From: Bacteroides sp. An322
GTDB lineage: Bacteria; Bacteroidota; Bacteroidia; Bacteroidales; Bacteroidaceae
Assembly (NCBI RefSeq): GCF_002161765.1
Contig: NZ_NFIN01000003.1
Location: 1 to 64,000, forward strand
Length of the DNA stretch: 64,000 bases
Direction of reading: 5' to 3'
Below the pieces are notes generated by a model. It searched no databases and was not told the DNA's origin. It saw only the letters and a list, made by a program, of their open reading frames with translations. This document shows positions 53,538-63,491 of this stretch, piece after piece. The position numbers and the translations under genes are program-made. The number at the start of each line of letters is the position of its first letter. Within the stretch, counting starts at the first letter, position 1.

Positions 53538-53837
53538 TTACAACGGGTTTGCATAAACGGGTATGAATAAATCTTCATTGGGCCAGTGTGGCAGATAAAA
53601 AAGCGGTACGGGATTTCCACTGATGCCAGACCAATCTATACGGCGTACTTGACTGAAATCTGGTGCGCCGAAGTCGAATGACCGACCGTAAAGTAGAATG
53701 GCTCTTCGACTTTCGTCTGCTTTCCACAATCCGCCACCGTAGGGACATTGTTCGCCAAAACTTAATAAGTCTTTGTGTAAATAAACGTGTCCGAACTTCA
53801 AAACCCCTTCTTGATTGATGATAAATTTCTGATACAT
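53538..53837 (-). CDS. Hypothetical 99-residue protein
   Basis: Not recognised. The sequence is soluble-looking with no signal or membrane helix, rich in aromatic residues and Gly (CPYGGGLWKADESRRAILLY, FDFGAPDFSQVRRIDWSG, PHWPNEDLFIPVY). Its real-gene status rests on protein-like composition and the exact promoter box at 53875-53882 with a plausible leader of about 30 bases. Another reading frame nearby (53575-53877) looks like a shadow. Confidence 0.6.
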   Translation of the reverse strand: MYQKFIINQEGVLKFGHVYLHKDLLSFGEQCPYGGGLWKADESRRAILLYGRSFDFGAPDFSQVRRIDWSGISGNPVPLFYLPHWPNEDLFIPVYANPL

Positions 53838-53874
53838 GTTCTCCTTTAATATATATAAGTGATATTTTATAGGG

Positions 53875-53882
53875 CAAAGTTA
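53875..53882 (-). promoter_or_regulatory. Promoter -7 box (TAACTTTG) for the 99-residue protein
   Basis: Exact TAnnTTTG match on the minus strand 37 bases before the start. Confidence 0.65.
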
Positions 53883-54026
53883 CAATTTTCTTGGTAATGT
53901 GGAATTGTTGTTTTAAGAATTTTGATTTGAAGCTTGTTTCTATTTTGTTGTGAGCTTTATTTGAAATGTCGGGCAGATTGCCCGTTTATTTTTTGGCAGA
54001 TTGGTACAGTATTATTCATATTTTAT

Positions 54027-54034
54027 TATCTTTG
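54027..54034 (+). promoter_or_regulatory. Upstream promoter -7 box (TATCTTTG) of the arabinose operon
   Basis: Exact TAnnTTTG match. It would start RNA near 54041 and give a leader of about 230 bases before the symporter, which would contain the inverted repeat at 54058-54093 and the palindrome. Confidence 0.6.
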
Positions 54035-54057
54035 TAGGCGAATTTTGGATGATTAAT

Positions 54058-54093
54058 AAGCCATTTGACAGGTAAAAATGAAGAAAATGGCTT
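54058..54093 (+). promoter_or_regulatory. Leader hairpin AAGCCATTT
   Basis: AAGCCATTT at 54058-54066 pairs exactly with 54085-54093, with an 18-base loop. It lies in the leader of the arabinose operon; no T run follows. Confidence 0.5.
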
Positions 54094-54154
54094 GATAATT
54101 GAAAAACATGTTGTGAAACACATTAATTTATGTACAAAGTTCGCTACTTATTTG

Positions 54155-54162
54155 TAATATTG
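54155..54162 (+). promoter_or_regulatory. Possible proximal promoter box (TAATATTG)
   Basis: One mismatch from TAnnTTTG. A start of transcription near 54169 would fall at the edge of the palindrome, a usual place for a repressor site. Confidence 0.4.
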
Positions 54163-54168
54163 CAGTCG

Positions 54169-54193
54169 AATTAGTGTAGATAATACACTAATT
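54169..54193 (+). promoter_or_regulatory. Candidate AraR operator palindrome
   Basis: AATTAGTGTA at 54169-54178 is exactly complementary to TACACTAATT at 54184-54193, with the 5-base centre GATAA. The two-fold symmetry and its place in front of the arabinose operon, which includes a Nudix-type AraR gene, suggest a dimer-binding operator. Confidence 0.6.
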
Positions 54194-54274
54194 AAAAATA
54201 CCAGGGATTTCAGATGCCTGCGTGACCTTTGAGATCTAATTGAAAACATAATATTTAAAAAAAACAATGTAATT

Positions 54275-56020
54275 ATGAATTGGAATTCAAGTGAATTTAT
54301 TTGGCTCGATTGGGCTGTATTAGCCGTAGGAGTCATTCTGATTGCATGGGCAGTGTATCGTGCAATCCAAAAAGACAAAAAGCTACAACAAGGAGCCAAC
54401 AGTGAAGATTACCTTTTTGGTAAGGGTGAACCCTGGTACATTATCGGAGCGGCTATTTTTGCTGCAAATATCGGTTCAGAACATCTTGTCGGTTTGGCAG
54501 GTACAGGTGCAAAAGACGGTGTCGGCATGGCACACTGGGAAATGCAAGGATGGATGATTCTTATTCTTGGATGGTTGTTTGTCCCGTTCTATCAATTATT
54601 GAATAACAAGTTAGGGAAAATCATTACGATGCCTGATTTCCTGAAGTTCCGTTATACTCAGCGCACCGGTTCGTGGCTTTCTATTATTACCTTAATCGCT
54701 TATATCTTGACTAAAGTTTCGGTTACAGCGTTTACGGGTGGTATTTTCTTTGAATACCTTTTAGGCTTACCATTCTGGTATGGAGCGATCGGATTGATTG
54801 CTATTACGGCAGTATTTACTGTATTTGGAGGTATGAAAGGCGTTATGACTTTGTCTGCAATTCAAACTCCTATTCTTATTATAGGTTCTTTCCTCGTGCT
54901 GTTCCTCGGCTTGAATATGTTGGGAGACGGTAGCATTGTGGAAGGTTGGAGACAGATGATGGCTGTATGTAATGCGGCGCACGACGGATTCGGAACTACA
55001 CACATGTTCCATACTGACCCTGCCGACCCGATGTATCCGAAGTTCCCCGGATATGTAGTATTCTTGGGCGCATCTATTATCGGTTTCTGGTATTGGTGTA
55101 CTGACCAACATATCGTACAGCGTGTTCTTGGCCAGACTAAAGGTGAAGACAATGCGACTGTAATGAAACGTGCTCGCCGTGGTACTATCGCAGCCGGTTA
55201 TTTTAAATTGTTGCCGATTTTCATGTTCTTGATTCCGGGTATGGTTGCATACGCACTTTCATTGAAAGCAGGCAGTGGAGTTGTGATGGATATTACCAAT
55301 ACTCACGATACGGACGGTGCATTTGCCATGATGGTGAAGAATATTTTGCCCGCAGGTGTGAAAGGTATTGTAACAATCGGTTTCGTTTGTGCACTTGTTG
55401 CTTCTTTGGCTGCATTCTTCAATAGTTGCGCTACTTTGTTTACGGAAGACTTCTATAAACCGATGAAGAAGGGCATGAGCGAAAGCCATTATGTATTTGT
55501 AGGCCGTTTGGCAACAGTGGTTGTTGTGATTTTAGGTTTGGCATGGATGCCGATTATGATGAATATGGGTAACTTGTATTCTTATTTGCAAGACATCCAG
55601 TCTTTAATTGCTCCGGCTATGGTAGCTGTATTCGCTCTTGGTATCTTCTCGAAGAAAATTACTCCGAAAGCCGGTGAATGGGGACTTATCGGTGGTTTCT
55701 TGATTGGTATGGTACGTTTGTTGACCAATGTTCTCACCGAATCAGGTACGAAAGTGATGGACGGTGCATTTTGGGAATACACATCTTGGTTCTGGCAAAC
55801 CAATTGGCTGATATTTGAAGTATGGTTGCTCGTCTTCATCATTATTCTGATGGTCGTAGTTTCTTGCTTTACTCCGGCTCCTTCTAAAGAGCAAGTGGAA
55901 GCTATTACATTTACAAGTGATTATAAAAAATCTATTAAGGAAAGCTGGAACAAGTGGGATGTTATCGCTACATTGGGCGTTGTAGCTTGTTGTGCTGCAT
56001 TCTATTGGTATTTCTGGTAA
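54275..56020 (+). CDS. Sodium:solute symporter (SGLT type), probable arabinose importer
   Basis: A 581-residue inner-membrane protein of the SSS family with about 14 helices. Signatures: WYIIGAAIFAANIGSEHLVGLAGTGA near residue 53, MPDFLKFRYTQRTGSW, FTVFGGMKGVMTLSAIQTPILI and YWCTDQHIVQRVLGQTKGEDN. SGLT relatives import sugars with sodium; the arabinose role is inferred from the genes that follow. First gene after the candidate AraR site. A hairpin, not followed by a T run, separates it from the epimerase gene. Confidence 0.9.
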   Translation: MNWNSSEFIWLDWAVLAVGVILIAWAVYRAIQKDKKLQQGANSEDYLFGKGEPWYIIGAAIFAANIGSEHLVGLAGTGAKDGVGMAHWEMQGWMILILGWLFVPFYQLLNNKLGKIITMPDFLKFRYTQRTGSWLSIITLIAYILTKVSVTAFTGGIFFEYLLGLPFWYGAIGLIAITAVFTVFGGMKGVMTLSAIQTPILIIGSFLVLFLGLNMLGDGSIVEGWRQMMAVCNAAHDGFGTTHMFHTDPADPMYPKFPGYVVFLGASIIGFWYWCTDQHIVQRVLGQTKGEDNATVMKRARRGTIAAGYFKLLPIFMFLIPGMVAYALSLKAGSGVVMDITNTHDTDGAFAMMVKNILPAGVKGIVTIGFVCALVASLAAFFNSCATLFTEDFYKPMKKGMSESHYVFVGRLATVVVVILGLAWMPIMMNMGNLYSYLQDIQSLIAPAMVAVFALGIFSKKITPKAGEWGLIGGFLIGMVRLLTNVLTESGTKVMDGAFWEYTSWFWQTNWLIFEVWLLVFIIILMVVVSCFTPAPSKEQVEAITFTSDYKKSIKESWNKWDVIATLGVVACCAAFYWYFW

Positions 56021-56032
56021 GTAAAATATTGT

Positions 56033-56058
56033 AGAGACGTGGGTTGTGCCACGTCTCT
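56033..56058. repeat. Hairpin AGAGACGTGG between symporter and epimerase
   Basis: AGAGACGTGG at 56033-56042 pairs exactly with 56049-56058 around a 6-base loop. Without a T run it may only lower read-through or protect the upstream RNA end. Confidence 0.8.
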
Positions 56059-56094
56059 ATTATAGTATATACACAATCGTAAAAAATAGTGATT

Positions 56095-57246
56095 ATGAAA
56101 AACATTAGAACATCTGTTTTAGGTATGGGCGCAGTATTGGCTGTATTGGCTGGTTGTGCTACGCAAGAAAAGGAACCTGTTCTGACCCTTTCGGGTTTGA
56201 ATCCTGCTAATTTTGAAACAACTATTGACGGAACAAAGCAGACAAAATTATATACACTAAAGAACCATAAGGGTATGGAAGTGTGTATAACGAACTTTGG
56301 AGGACGAATCGTTTCGTTGATGGTTCCCGATAAAAATGGAACGATGACTGATGTCGTATTAGGCTTTGACAGTATTGCCGATTATCAAAATATCCCAAGT
56401 GATTTTGGCGCTTCAATCGGGCGGTATGCCAATCGCATTAATCAAGGAAAGATGAAGATTGAAGGTACATTATATCAATTGCCTACAAATAACTTCGGAC
56501 ATTGTTTGCATGGTGGTCCTACGGGTTGGCAGTACCAAGTGTACGAAGCTAACCAGACGAACGACAGTACTTTGGTGTTGACAATGAATTCAGCAGATGG
56601 CGACAACAATTTCCCTGGTAATGTGACTGCACATGTAACTTATTCATTGACTGCTGATAATGCCGTTGATATTAAGTACGATGCAACGACTGATAAGACT
56701 ACAGTCATTAACATGACAAACCATTCATATTTTAATTTGAATGGCGATCCTTCTAAGCCTGGAACTGACCAGATTCTGTATGTTGCATCTGACAGTATTA
56801 CACCTGTAGACAGTACTTATATGACCAATGGAAAGATGATGGCTGTAAAAGGGACTCCATTTGACTTTAATACTCCGAAAGCTATTGCTCCTGCGGTAAC
56901 GGAATTTGATAACGAACAAGTGAAGTTCGGAAACGGATTTGACCATAACTGGGTATTGAAAACAAAAGGTGATATTAGTCAAGTTGCTGCAAAACTGACT
57001 AGCCCGACTACAGGAATCACATTGACGGTTTATACGGACGAACCAGGCATTCAAGTATATACCGGTAATTTCCTTGATGGGACAGTGAAGGGTAAGAAAG
57101 GCATAGTTTATCCGCAACGCGCATCGGTATGTTTAGAAACTCAGCATTATCCCGATAGCCCTAATAATCCGCAATGGCCTTCTGTTATTCTGAAACCGGG
57201 AGAAACTTATCAAAGTCATTGTATTTTCCAATTTGGTGTAGAATAA
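56095..57246 (+). CDS. araM: Aldose 1-epimerase (mutarotase) lipoprotein
   Basis: Interconverts alpha and beta anomers of aldoses such as L-arabinose. The 383 residues begin with a lipoprotein signal (GAVLAVLAGCATQ, Cys near 20), so the enzyme is periplasmic or surface attached. Family motifs: IGRYANRINQGKMKIEG, NFGHCLHGGPTGWQYQVYE with an active-site His, INMTNHSYFNLNGDPSKPG with the second His, and VCLETQHYPDSPNNPQWPS near the end with the catalytic Glu. ATG 56095 is chosen over GTG 56089. AraR follows after 8 bp. The araM name follows use in Bacteroides arabinose loci. Confidence 0.9.
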   Translation: MKNIRTSVLGMGAVLAVLAGCATQEKEPVLTLSGLNPANFETTIDGTKQTKLYTLKNHKGMEVCITNFGGRIVSLMVPDKNGTMTDVVLGFDSIADYQNIPSDFGASIGRYANRINQGKMKIEGTLYQLPTNNFGHCLHGGPTGWQYQVYEANQTNDSTLVLTMNSADGDNNFPGNVTAHVTYSLTADNAVDIKYDATTDKTTVINMTNHSYFNLNGDPSKPGTDQILYVASDSITPVDSTYMTNGKMMAVKGTPFDFNTPKAIAPAVTEFDNEQVKFGNGFDHNWVLKTKGDISQVAAKLTSPTTGITLTVYTDEPGIQVYTGNFLDGTVKGKKGIVYPQRASVCLETQHYPDSPNNPQWPSVILKPGETYQSHCIFQFGVE

Positions 57247-57254
57247 AAGACATA

Positions 57255-57938
57255 ATGATTATGGCTTCATATTACAGTAATAATCCTAAATTCTATGTAG
57301 GCGTTGACTGCATCATATTCGGTTTCGAGAAAGGACAGTTAAGCTTGTTGTTACTTCAACGGGATTTTGAACCTGCGAAAGGACAATGGTCGTTGATGGG
57401 CGGTTTTGTTCAAGAAAACGAAAGTGCGGATGATGCGGCAAAGCGGGTGCTGTATGAATTGACTGGATTAAAAGATGTATATATGGAGCATATTGGGGCT
57501 TTTGGCGAAATTCATAGAGACCCAGGTGAACGGGTTATTTCATTGGCATATTATGCTTTGGTTAACATTAACGAATATGATCGCGAATTAGTCCAACGGC
57601 ATAATGCGCATTGGGTCAATATTGAAGAGTTGCCTGACTTGATTTTTGACCATAACCAGATGGTGGAAAAAGCAAGGACTGCAATGAAAGAAAAAGCTTC
57701 AACGGCCCCTATCGGATTTAATTTGCTTCCTGAATTGTTTACGCTCACCCAACTGCAAAGTCTGTATGAGGCTATCTATGGGGAAACGATGGATAAGCGT
57801 AATTTCAGGAAACGCATTGCTGATATGGGGTTTATAGAAAAAACAGATAAAATAGATAAAACAGGGTCGAAAAGAGGAGCTTCGCTTTATAAATTTAATA
57901 GCAAAGCTTACCGGAAAGACCCGAAATTCAAATTATAA
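57255..57938 (+). CDS. araR: Nudix-type arabinose regulator AraR
   Basis: A 227-residue NrtR-family regulator: Nudix fold (about 10-140) plus C-terminal winged helix (about 150-225: [39 protein letters not shown]). The Nudix box begins [23 protein letters not shown]; where hydrolases have R-E-U-x-E-E-x-G this has R-V-L-Y-E-L-T-G, with catalytic Glu positions changed, so it should sense rather than hydrolyse. B. thetaiotaomicron AraR (BT_0354), an L-arabinose-responsive repressor, is of this type. ATG 57255 follows the araM stop; 57261 is also possible. Confidence 0.88.
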   Translation: MIMASYYSNNPKFYVGVDCIIFGFEKGQLSLLLLQRDFEPAKGQWSLMGGFVQENESADDAAKRVLYELTGLKDVYMEHIGAFGEIHRDPGERVISLAYYALVNINEYDRELVQRHNAHWVNIEELPDLIFDHNQMVEKARTAMKEKASTAPIGFNLLPELFTLTQLQSLYEAIYGETMDKRNFRKRIADMGFIEKTDKIDKTGSKRGASLYKFNSKAYRKDPKFKL

Positions 57939-57943
57939 AGATT

Positions 57944-58633
57944 ATGTTAGAAGAATTAAAAGAAAAAGTATTCCGTGCTAACCTCGACTTAGTGAAACAC
58001 GGACTGGTTATTTTCACTTGGGGAAATGTTTCTGGCATTGACCGTGAAAAAGGGCTGGTGGTCATCAAACCTAGCGGAGTGTCATACGATGAAATGAAGG
58101 CTTCAGATATGGTAGTGGTAGATTTGGACGGAAACGTGGTAGAAGGCGATTTGCGTCCGTCAAGTGATACACCTACTCATTTGGTTCTTTATAAAGCATT
58201 CAAGGAAATCGGGGGAGTGGTACATACTCATTCTACATACGCTACAGCGTGGGCGCAAGCCGGATGTGATATTCCGAATATAGGAACTACACACGCTGAT
58301 TATTTTCACGAAGCCATTCCTTGTACGGATGATATGACCGAAGAGGAGGTAAAAGGTGAATATGAGTTGGAAACCGGAAATGTGATTGTAAAACGTTTTG
58401 AAGGTATAAATCCGGTGCATACACCTGGTGTATTGGTAAAGAACCACGGTCCGTTCTCGTGGGGTAAAGATGCACATGATGCTGTACATAATGCGGTAGT
58501 TATGGAACAAGTAGCTAAAATGGCAAGCATTGCTTATGCTGTTAATCCGCATCTGACCATGAATCCGTTGTTAGTAGAGAAACATTTCAGCCGTAAGCAT
58601 GGACCGAACGCTTATTACGGACAGAAAAAATAA
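57944..58633 (+). CDS. araD: L-ribulose-5-phosphate 4-epimerase
   Basis: Converts L-ribulose-5-phosphate to D-xylulose-5-phosphate, the last step of the arabinose pathway. The 229-residue class II aldolase-fold protein has [43 protein letters not shown] with the two zinc-binding His, [13 protein letters not shown], and [13 protein letters not shown] with the third His. Begins 5 bp after araR; araA follows after 39 bp. Confidence 0.96.
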   Translation: MLEELKEKVFRANLDLVKHGLVIFTWGNVSGIDREKGLVVIKPSGVSYDEMKASDMVVVDLDGNVVEGDLRPSSDTPTHLVLYKAFKEIGGVVHTHSTYATAWAQAGCDIPNIGTTHADYFHEAIPCTDDMTEEEVKGEYELETGNVIVKRFEGINPVHTPGVLVKNHGPFSWGKDAHDAVHNAVVMEQVAKMASIAYAVNPHLTMNPLLVEKHFSRKHGPNAYYGQKK

Positions 58634-58672
58634 TAGAAATTTAAGAAACCCAATTTAAAACAATAAACAACT

Positions 58673-60196
58673 ATGAACACATTTGATCAATTTGAAGTAT
58701 GGTTCGTAACAGGAGCACAGCTTCTGTACGGAGGTGATGCAGTTATTGCAGTAGACGCACATAGCAACGAAATGGTAGCCGGACTGAATAATAGCGGAAA
58801 GTTGCCGGTGAAAGTAGTATATAAAGGTACAGCAAATTCTTCAAAAGAAGTAGAAGCTGTAATGAAGGCAGCCAACAACGATGAAAAATGTATCGGTGTT
58901 ATCACATGGATGCATACATTCTCGCCTGCTAAAATGTGGATTCACGGTTTGCAACAATTGAAGAAACCGTTGCTTCACTTGCACACTCAATATAACAAGG
59001 AAATTCCTTGGGATACCATGGATATGGACTTCATGAACTTGAACCAGTCGGCTCATGGCGACCGTGAATTCGGACACATTTGTACCCGTATGCGTATCCG
59101 TCGTAAAGTGGTTGTAGGCTATTGGCAAGACGAAGAAACTCAACGCAAGATTGCTGTCTGGATGCGTGTTTGCGCTGCATGGGCAGATGCTCAGGATATG
59201 TTGATTATCCGTTTCGGCGATCAGATGAACAACGTAGCCGTAACTGACGGTGACAAAGTAGAAGCCGAAGTACGTATGGGTTATCATGTAGATTATTGTC
59301 CAGTGAGTGAATTGATGGAATATCATGCTCAGGTGAAGGATGAGGATGTCAAAGCTTTGGTAGACGAATATTTCCGCTTGTATGATACCGACATCAATAA
59401 TGATGGTCGTACCGCTGAATATACTGTGCTTTGGAATGCAGCTAAGGCAGAACTTGCTTTGCGTGCTATCTTGAAGGCTAAAGGAGCGAAAGGTTTCACT
59501 ACCAATTTCGATGATTTGGGTCAGACAGACGGAAGCCACTTCGACCAAATTCCGGGACTCGCTTCTCAACGTTTGATGGCAGAAGGTTATGGATTCGGTG
59601 CAGAAGGCGACTGGAAATCGGCTGCTCTTTACCGTACGTTGTGGGTGATGAACCAAGGTTTGCCTAACGGTTGCTCATTCTTGGAAGACTATACCTTGAA
59701 CTTCGACGGTGAAAACAGTGCTATCTTGCAGGCTCACATGTTGGAAGTATGTCCGTTGATTGCAGCTAAGAAACCTCGTTTGGAAGTTCATTTCTTAGGT
59801 ATTGGCGTTCGCAAGAGCCAGACTGCACGTTTGGTATTTACCAGCAAGACCGGTGCAGGTTGCACGGCTACAGTTGTAGACTTGGGCAATCGTTTCCGTC
59901 TGATTGTAAACGATGTAGAATGTATCGAACCGAAACCGCTGCCTAAGTTGCCGGTAGCTTCTGCTTTGTGGATTCCGCAGCCTAACTTTGAAGTCGGAGC
60001 CGGTGCATGGATTTTGGCAGGTGGTACACACCATTCTTGCTTCTCATACGACCTGACTGCTGAATATTGGGAAGATTATGCAGAAATTGCAGGAATCGAA
60101 ATGGTACATATCAATAAAGATACCACTATCAGCGATTTCAAGAAAGAACTTCGCATGAATGAAGTTTATTATATGCTGAATAAGGCACTTTGCTGA
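58673..60196 (+). CDS. araA: L-arabinose isomerase
   Basis: Isomerises L-arabinose to L-ribulose. The 507 residues carry FEVWFVTGAQLLYGGDAV at the start, WMHTFSPAKMWIHGLQQLKKP, QSAHGDREFGHICTRMRI and GASGLASQRLM-type regions (DQIPGLASQRLMAEGYGFGAEGDWK) with catalytic Glu positions, and HHSCFSYDLTAE near the end. Usual family length. Followed by the CAGAGACAC inverted repeat before araB. Confidence 0.97.
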   Translation: MNTFDQFEVWFVTGAQLLYGGDAVIAVDAHSNEMVAGLNNSGKLPVKVVYKGTANSSKEVEAVMKAANNDEKCIGVITWMHTFSPAKMWIHGLQQLKKPLLHLHTQYNKEIPWDTMDMDFMNLNQSAHGDREFGHICTRMRIRRKVVVGYWQDEETQRKIAVWMRVCAAWADAQDMLIIRFGDQMNNVAVTDGDKVEAEVRMGYHVDYCPVSELMEYHAQVKDEDVKALVDEYFRLYDTDINNDGRTAEYTVLWNAAKAELALRAILKAKGAKGFTTNFDDLGQTDGSHFDQIPGLASQRLMAEGYGFGAEGDWKSAALYRTLWVMNQGLPNGCSFLEDYTLNFDGENSAILQAHMLEVCPLIAAKKPRLEVHFLGIGVRKSQTARLVFTSKTGAGCTATVVDLGNRFRLIVNDVECIEPKPLPKLPVASALWIPQPNFEVGAGAWILAGGTHHSCFSYDLTAEYWEDYAEIAGIEMVHINKDTTISDFKKELRMNEVYYMLNKALC

Positions 60197-60207
60197 TTGT
60201 AAAAGGG

Positions 60208-60275
60208 AACACAGAGACACGGAGACACTGAGTCTTAAATGATGTTTATCCTCTGTGCCTTTGTGTCTCTGTGTT
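60208..60275. repeat. Inverted repeat of the CAGAGACAC family, inside the ara operon
   Basis: AACACAGAGACAC at 60208-60220 pairs exactly with 60263-60275. It lies between araA and araB, where a hairpin could lower araB and arabinofuranosidase expression relative to araA. Confidence 0.85.
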
Positions 60276-60303
60276 TATTTCTAACTTTTTTAATTCTTAT
60301 ATC

Positions 60304-61908
60304 ATGGATACAAACACAAAATCGATTATCGAATCGGGTAAAGCTATTTTAGGTATTGAATTCGGTTCGACCCGTATTAAGGCAGTGTTGATTGACCCGG
60401 AAAACAAACCTATTGCCCAAGGAAGCCATACGTGGGAAAATCAATTGATTGATGGACTTTGGACATATAGTATTGATGCCATTTGGAGCGGGCTTCAAGA
60501 CTGTTATGCAGACCTTCGTGCAGATGTGAAAAAGCAATATGATACTGAAATCGAATCATTAGCGGCTATTGGAATCAGTGCTATGATGCACGGTTATATG
60601 GCGTTCAATGATAAAGAAGACATTCTTGTTCCTTTCCGTACATGGCGTAATACCAATACGGGGATAGCTGCTGCTGCTTTGTCTGAAGCTTTTGTTTATA
60701 ATATTCCACTCCGCTGGAGCATTTCCCATTTATATCAGGCTATTTTGAATGGCGAACCGCATGTAAAGGATATAGACTATCTGACTACATTGGCAGGATA
60801 TGTTCATTGGCAATTGACGGGGAAAAAGGTTTTAGGCATTGGCGATGCATCAGGTATGCTTCCTATTGACCCGGAAACTAAGAATTATTCGGCTGCAATG
60901 GTAGAAAAATTCGATAAAATGATTGCTCCGAAAGGATTCTCTTGGAAATTGACAGACATTCTTCCTAAAGTGCTTTTGGCAGGTGAAAATGCCGGTTTCC
61001 TTACTCCTGAAGGTGCCAAGAAGCTTGATGTGTCAGGACATTTGAAAGCTGGAACCCCGCTTTGTCCTCCCGAAGGTGATGCAGGCACGGGTATGGTAGC
61101 CACCAATGCAGTAAAGCAACGTACCGGAAATGTATCTGCGGGTACTTCATCGTTCTCAATGATTGTATTGGAGAAAGATTTGTCGAAGCCATACGAAGTA
61201 ATTGATATGGTGACCACACCTGATGGAAGTCTGGTAGCAATGGTACATTGTAACAACTGTACTTCCGACCTTAATGCATGGGTGAACCTCTTCAAGGAAT
61301 ATCAGGAATTGTTGGGAGTTCCGGTAGATATGAATGAAGTATTCGGGAAATTGTATAATCATGCTTTGGAAGGTGATGCTGATTGTGGCGGATTGATATC
61401 TTATAACTATATTTCAGGCGAACCGGTGACCAAATTGGCTGAAGGAAGACCTTTGGTTGTACGTTCTGCCAATGATAAATTCAATCTAGCCAACTTCATG
61501 CGCGCGAATCTTTATGCCTCTGTTGCTGTATTGAAGATTGGTAATGACATTCTTTTCAATGAAGAGAAAATCAAAGTAGACCGCATCACAGGTCATGGCG
61601 GATTATTCAAGACCAAAGGGGTAGGCCAGCGTATTTTGGCAGCTGCTCTTAATTCACCTATTTCAGTTATGGAAACAGCTGGTGAAGGCGGTGCTTGGGG
61701 TATTGCTTTGTTAGGCTCTTATCTTGTAAACAATACTAAGAAACAATCGCTTGCCGATTTCTTGGACGAACGGGTCTTTGCTGGAAATACGGGCGTAGAA
61801 ATCAAGCCTGTACCTGAAGATGTAGCAGGATTCAATGCTTATATTGAAAGCTATAAGGCTGGATTGCCTATCGAAGAAGCTGCTGTAAAATGCAAAATCA
61901 GTGAATAA
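60304..61908 (+). CDS. araB: Ribulokinase (FGGY family)
   Basis: Phosphorylates L-ribulose with ATP. The 534-residue protein has the ATPase-fold start [80 protein letters not shown] and the FGGY-type C-terminal loops [27 protein letters not shown] and [12 protein letters not shown]. It is related to the Bacteroides-type AraB rather than the E. coli one. ATG 60304 is used; codons to 60271 overlap repeat DNA. Confidence 0.93.
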   Translation: MDTNTKSIIESGKAILGIEFGSTRIKAVLIDPENKPIAQGSHTWENQLIDGLWTYSIDAIWSGLQDCYADLRADVKKQYDTEIESLAAIGISAMMHGYMAFNDKEDILVPFRTWRNTNTGIAAAALSEAFVYNIPLRWSISHLYQAILNGEPHVKDIDYLTTLAGYVHWQLTGKKVLGIGDASGMLPIDPETKNYSAAMVEKFDKMIAPKGFSWKLTDILPKVLLAGENAGFLTPEGAKKLDVSGHLKAGTPLCPPEGDAGTGMVATNAVKQRTGNVSAGTSSFSMIVLEKDLSKPYEVIDMVTTPDGSLVAMVHCNNCTSDLNAWVNLFKEYQELLGVPVDMNEVFGKLYNHALEGDADCGGLISYNYISGEPVTKLAEGRPLVVRSANDKFNLANFMRANLYASVAVLKIGNDILFNEEKIKVDRITGHGGLFKTKGVGQRILAAALNSPISVMETAGEGGAWGIALLGSYLVNNTKKQSLADFLDERVFAGNTGVEIKPVPEDVAGFNAYIESYKAGLPIEEAAVKCKISE

Positions 61909-61939
61909 TGTTGAATGTAGAAGAAATAAAACAATACTT

Positions 61940-63484
61940 ATGAAAACCAAATTTTTTATTAGTGGGTTGATGTTGAGTGCGGCTATGACTCTTTCTGCTC
62001 AGCAACAAGCAATTGTTACAATCCACGCAGACCAAGGAGAACAAATTATCCCGAAAGAAATTTACGGACAGTTTGCCGAACATCTGGGAACGTGTATTTA
62101 TGGTGGCTTATGGGTAGGCGAAGATTCTCCTATCCCTAATACAAATGGCTATCGGAACGATGTGCTTGAAGCTTTGAAGAAGCTGAAAGTACCCGTATTG
62201 CGCTGGCCCGGCGGATGTTTTGCCGATGAATACCATTGGATGGACGGAATTGGTCCAAAAGAAAATCGTCCCCGCATGGTAAACAATAACTGGGGAGGTA
62301 CGGTTGAAGACAACAGTTTCGGTACTCATGAATTCTTGAATCTTTGCGAAATGTTGGGATGTGAGCCGTACATTAGTGGAAATGTAGGCAGTGGAAGTGT
62401 AGAAGAAATGGCAAAATGGGTGGAATATATGACATCCGAACAAGGCAGCCCGATGGCTAAATTGCGTAAAGAGAATGGACGCGAGAAACCTTGGAAAGTC
62501 AAATATTTTGGCGTAGGTAACGAAAGCTGGGGATGCGGCGGAAGTATGCGTCCGGAATATTATGCGGATTTGTATCGCCGTTATTCTACTTATTGCCGTA
62601 ATTACAATGGCAATGTTTTGTTTAAGATTGCCAGCGGTGCCAGTGATTATGATTATAACTGGACAGAAGTGTTGATGCAGAACATCGGTCATCGTATGGA
62701 TGGAGTATCTTTGCATTATTATACTGTTCCGGGTTGGACTGGAAGCAAAGGCTCTGCAACCAAATTCTCTACGGATGACTATTATTGGACAATGGGCAAA
62801 TGCCGCGAGATAGAAGATGTGATGAAACGCCACATTGCTATTATGGATAAATACGACCCAAAGAAGCAAATCGCGTTGATTGTAGACGAGTGGGGTACTT
62901 GGTGGGATGAAGAACCCGGAACAGTGCCCGGACATTTGTATCAACAAAATACCATGCGTGATGCCTTTGTTGCTTCTTTGTCGTTGGATATTTTCCATAA
63001 ATACACTGACCGTGTGAAGATGACGAATATCGCTCAAATTGCCAATGTACTCCAGTCTATGATTCTGACAAAAGAGGATAAGATGGTGTTGACTCCGACT
63101 TATCATGTCTTTGAGATGTATAATGTACATCAAGACGCGACATTCTTGCCGGCTGATTTGCAATGTGCTTATAAGAATGTGCGTGATGCGCGTAATGTGC
63201 CGATGATTAGTTCTACAGCTTCGCGTGACAAAGAAGGTCGTATTCATGTATCGCTTTCGAATATCAGTTTGACCGAATCAGCTGACGTAACCATTAATTT
63301 GGAAGGTATAAACGGCAAGCAAGTTTCAGGACGTATTCTAACTGCTGATAAGATTGATGATTATAATACGTTTGAAAATCCTGAAGTCATTGCACCGAAA
63401 GCATTTAAGGATGCAAAGATACAGAAAGGTGCATTGTTGGTGAAGATTCCTGCTAAATCAATTGTTGTATTGGAAATTAAATAA
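61940..63484 (+). CDS. GH51 alpha-L-arabinofuranosidase
   Basis: A 514-residue secreted enzyme (signal [17 protein letters not shown]) that removes terminal L-arabinofuranose from arabinan or arabinoxylan pieces. GH51 hallmarks: [40 protein letters not shown], the acid/base Glu195 in [12 protein letters not shown] and the nucleophile Glu317 in [15 protein letters not shown]. Ends with the C-terminal beta domain ([20 protein letters not shown]). No Cys lipobox, so likely periplasmic. Starts 31 bp after araB. Confidence 0.95.
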   Translation: MKTKFFISGLMLSAAMTLSAQQQAIVTIHADQGEQIIPKEIYGQFAEHLGTCIYGGLWVGEDSPIPNTNGYRNDVLEALKKLKVPVLRWPGGCFADEYHWMDGIGPKENRPRMVNNNWGGTVEDNSFGTHEFLNLCEMLGCEPYISGNVGSGSVEEMAKWVEYMTSEQGSPMAKLRKENGREKPWKVKYFGVGNESWGCGGSMRPEYYADLYRRYSTYCRNYNGNVLFKIASGASDYDYNWTEVLMQNIGHRMDGVSLHYYTVPGWTGSKGSATKFSTDDYYWTMGKCREIEDVMKRHIAIMDKYDPKKQIALIVDEWGTWWDEEPGTVPGHLYQQNTMRDAFVASLSLDIFHKYTDRVKMTNIAQIANVLQSMILTKEDKMVLTPTYHVFEMYNVHQDATFLPADLQCAYKNVRDARNVPMISSTASRDKEGRIHVSLSNISLTESADVTINLEGINGKQVSGRILTADKIDDYNTFENPEVIAPKAFKDAKIQKGALLVKIPAKSIVVLEIK

Positions 63485-63491
63485 TTGAACC

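Larger units (their letters stand above)
53838..54274. other. Regulatory gap before the arabinose operon
   Basis: No gene seen. On the minus strand it has the promoter of the 99-residue protein. On the plus strand it has a GGGCA/TGCCC hairpin with a T-rich tail (53971-53994), a promoter box (54027), an inverted repeat (54058-54093), a second weaker box (54155) and a perfect palindrome (54169-54193). Confidence 0.7.

Noticed and set aside
62108-63247. Long 379-residue frame opposite the GH51 gene
   Set aside because: Fully antisense to a strong GH51 coding sequence; its His/Ile/Thr-rich composition is typical of a shadow frame.
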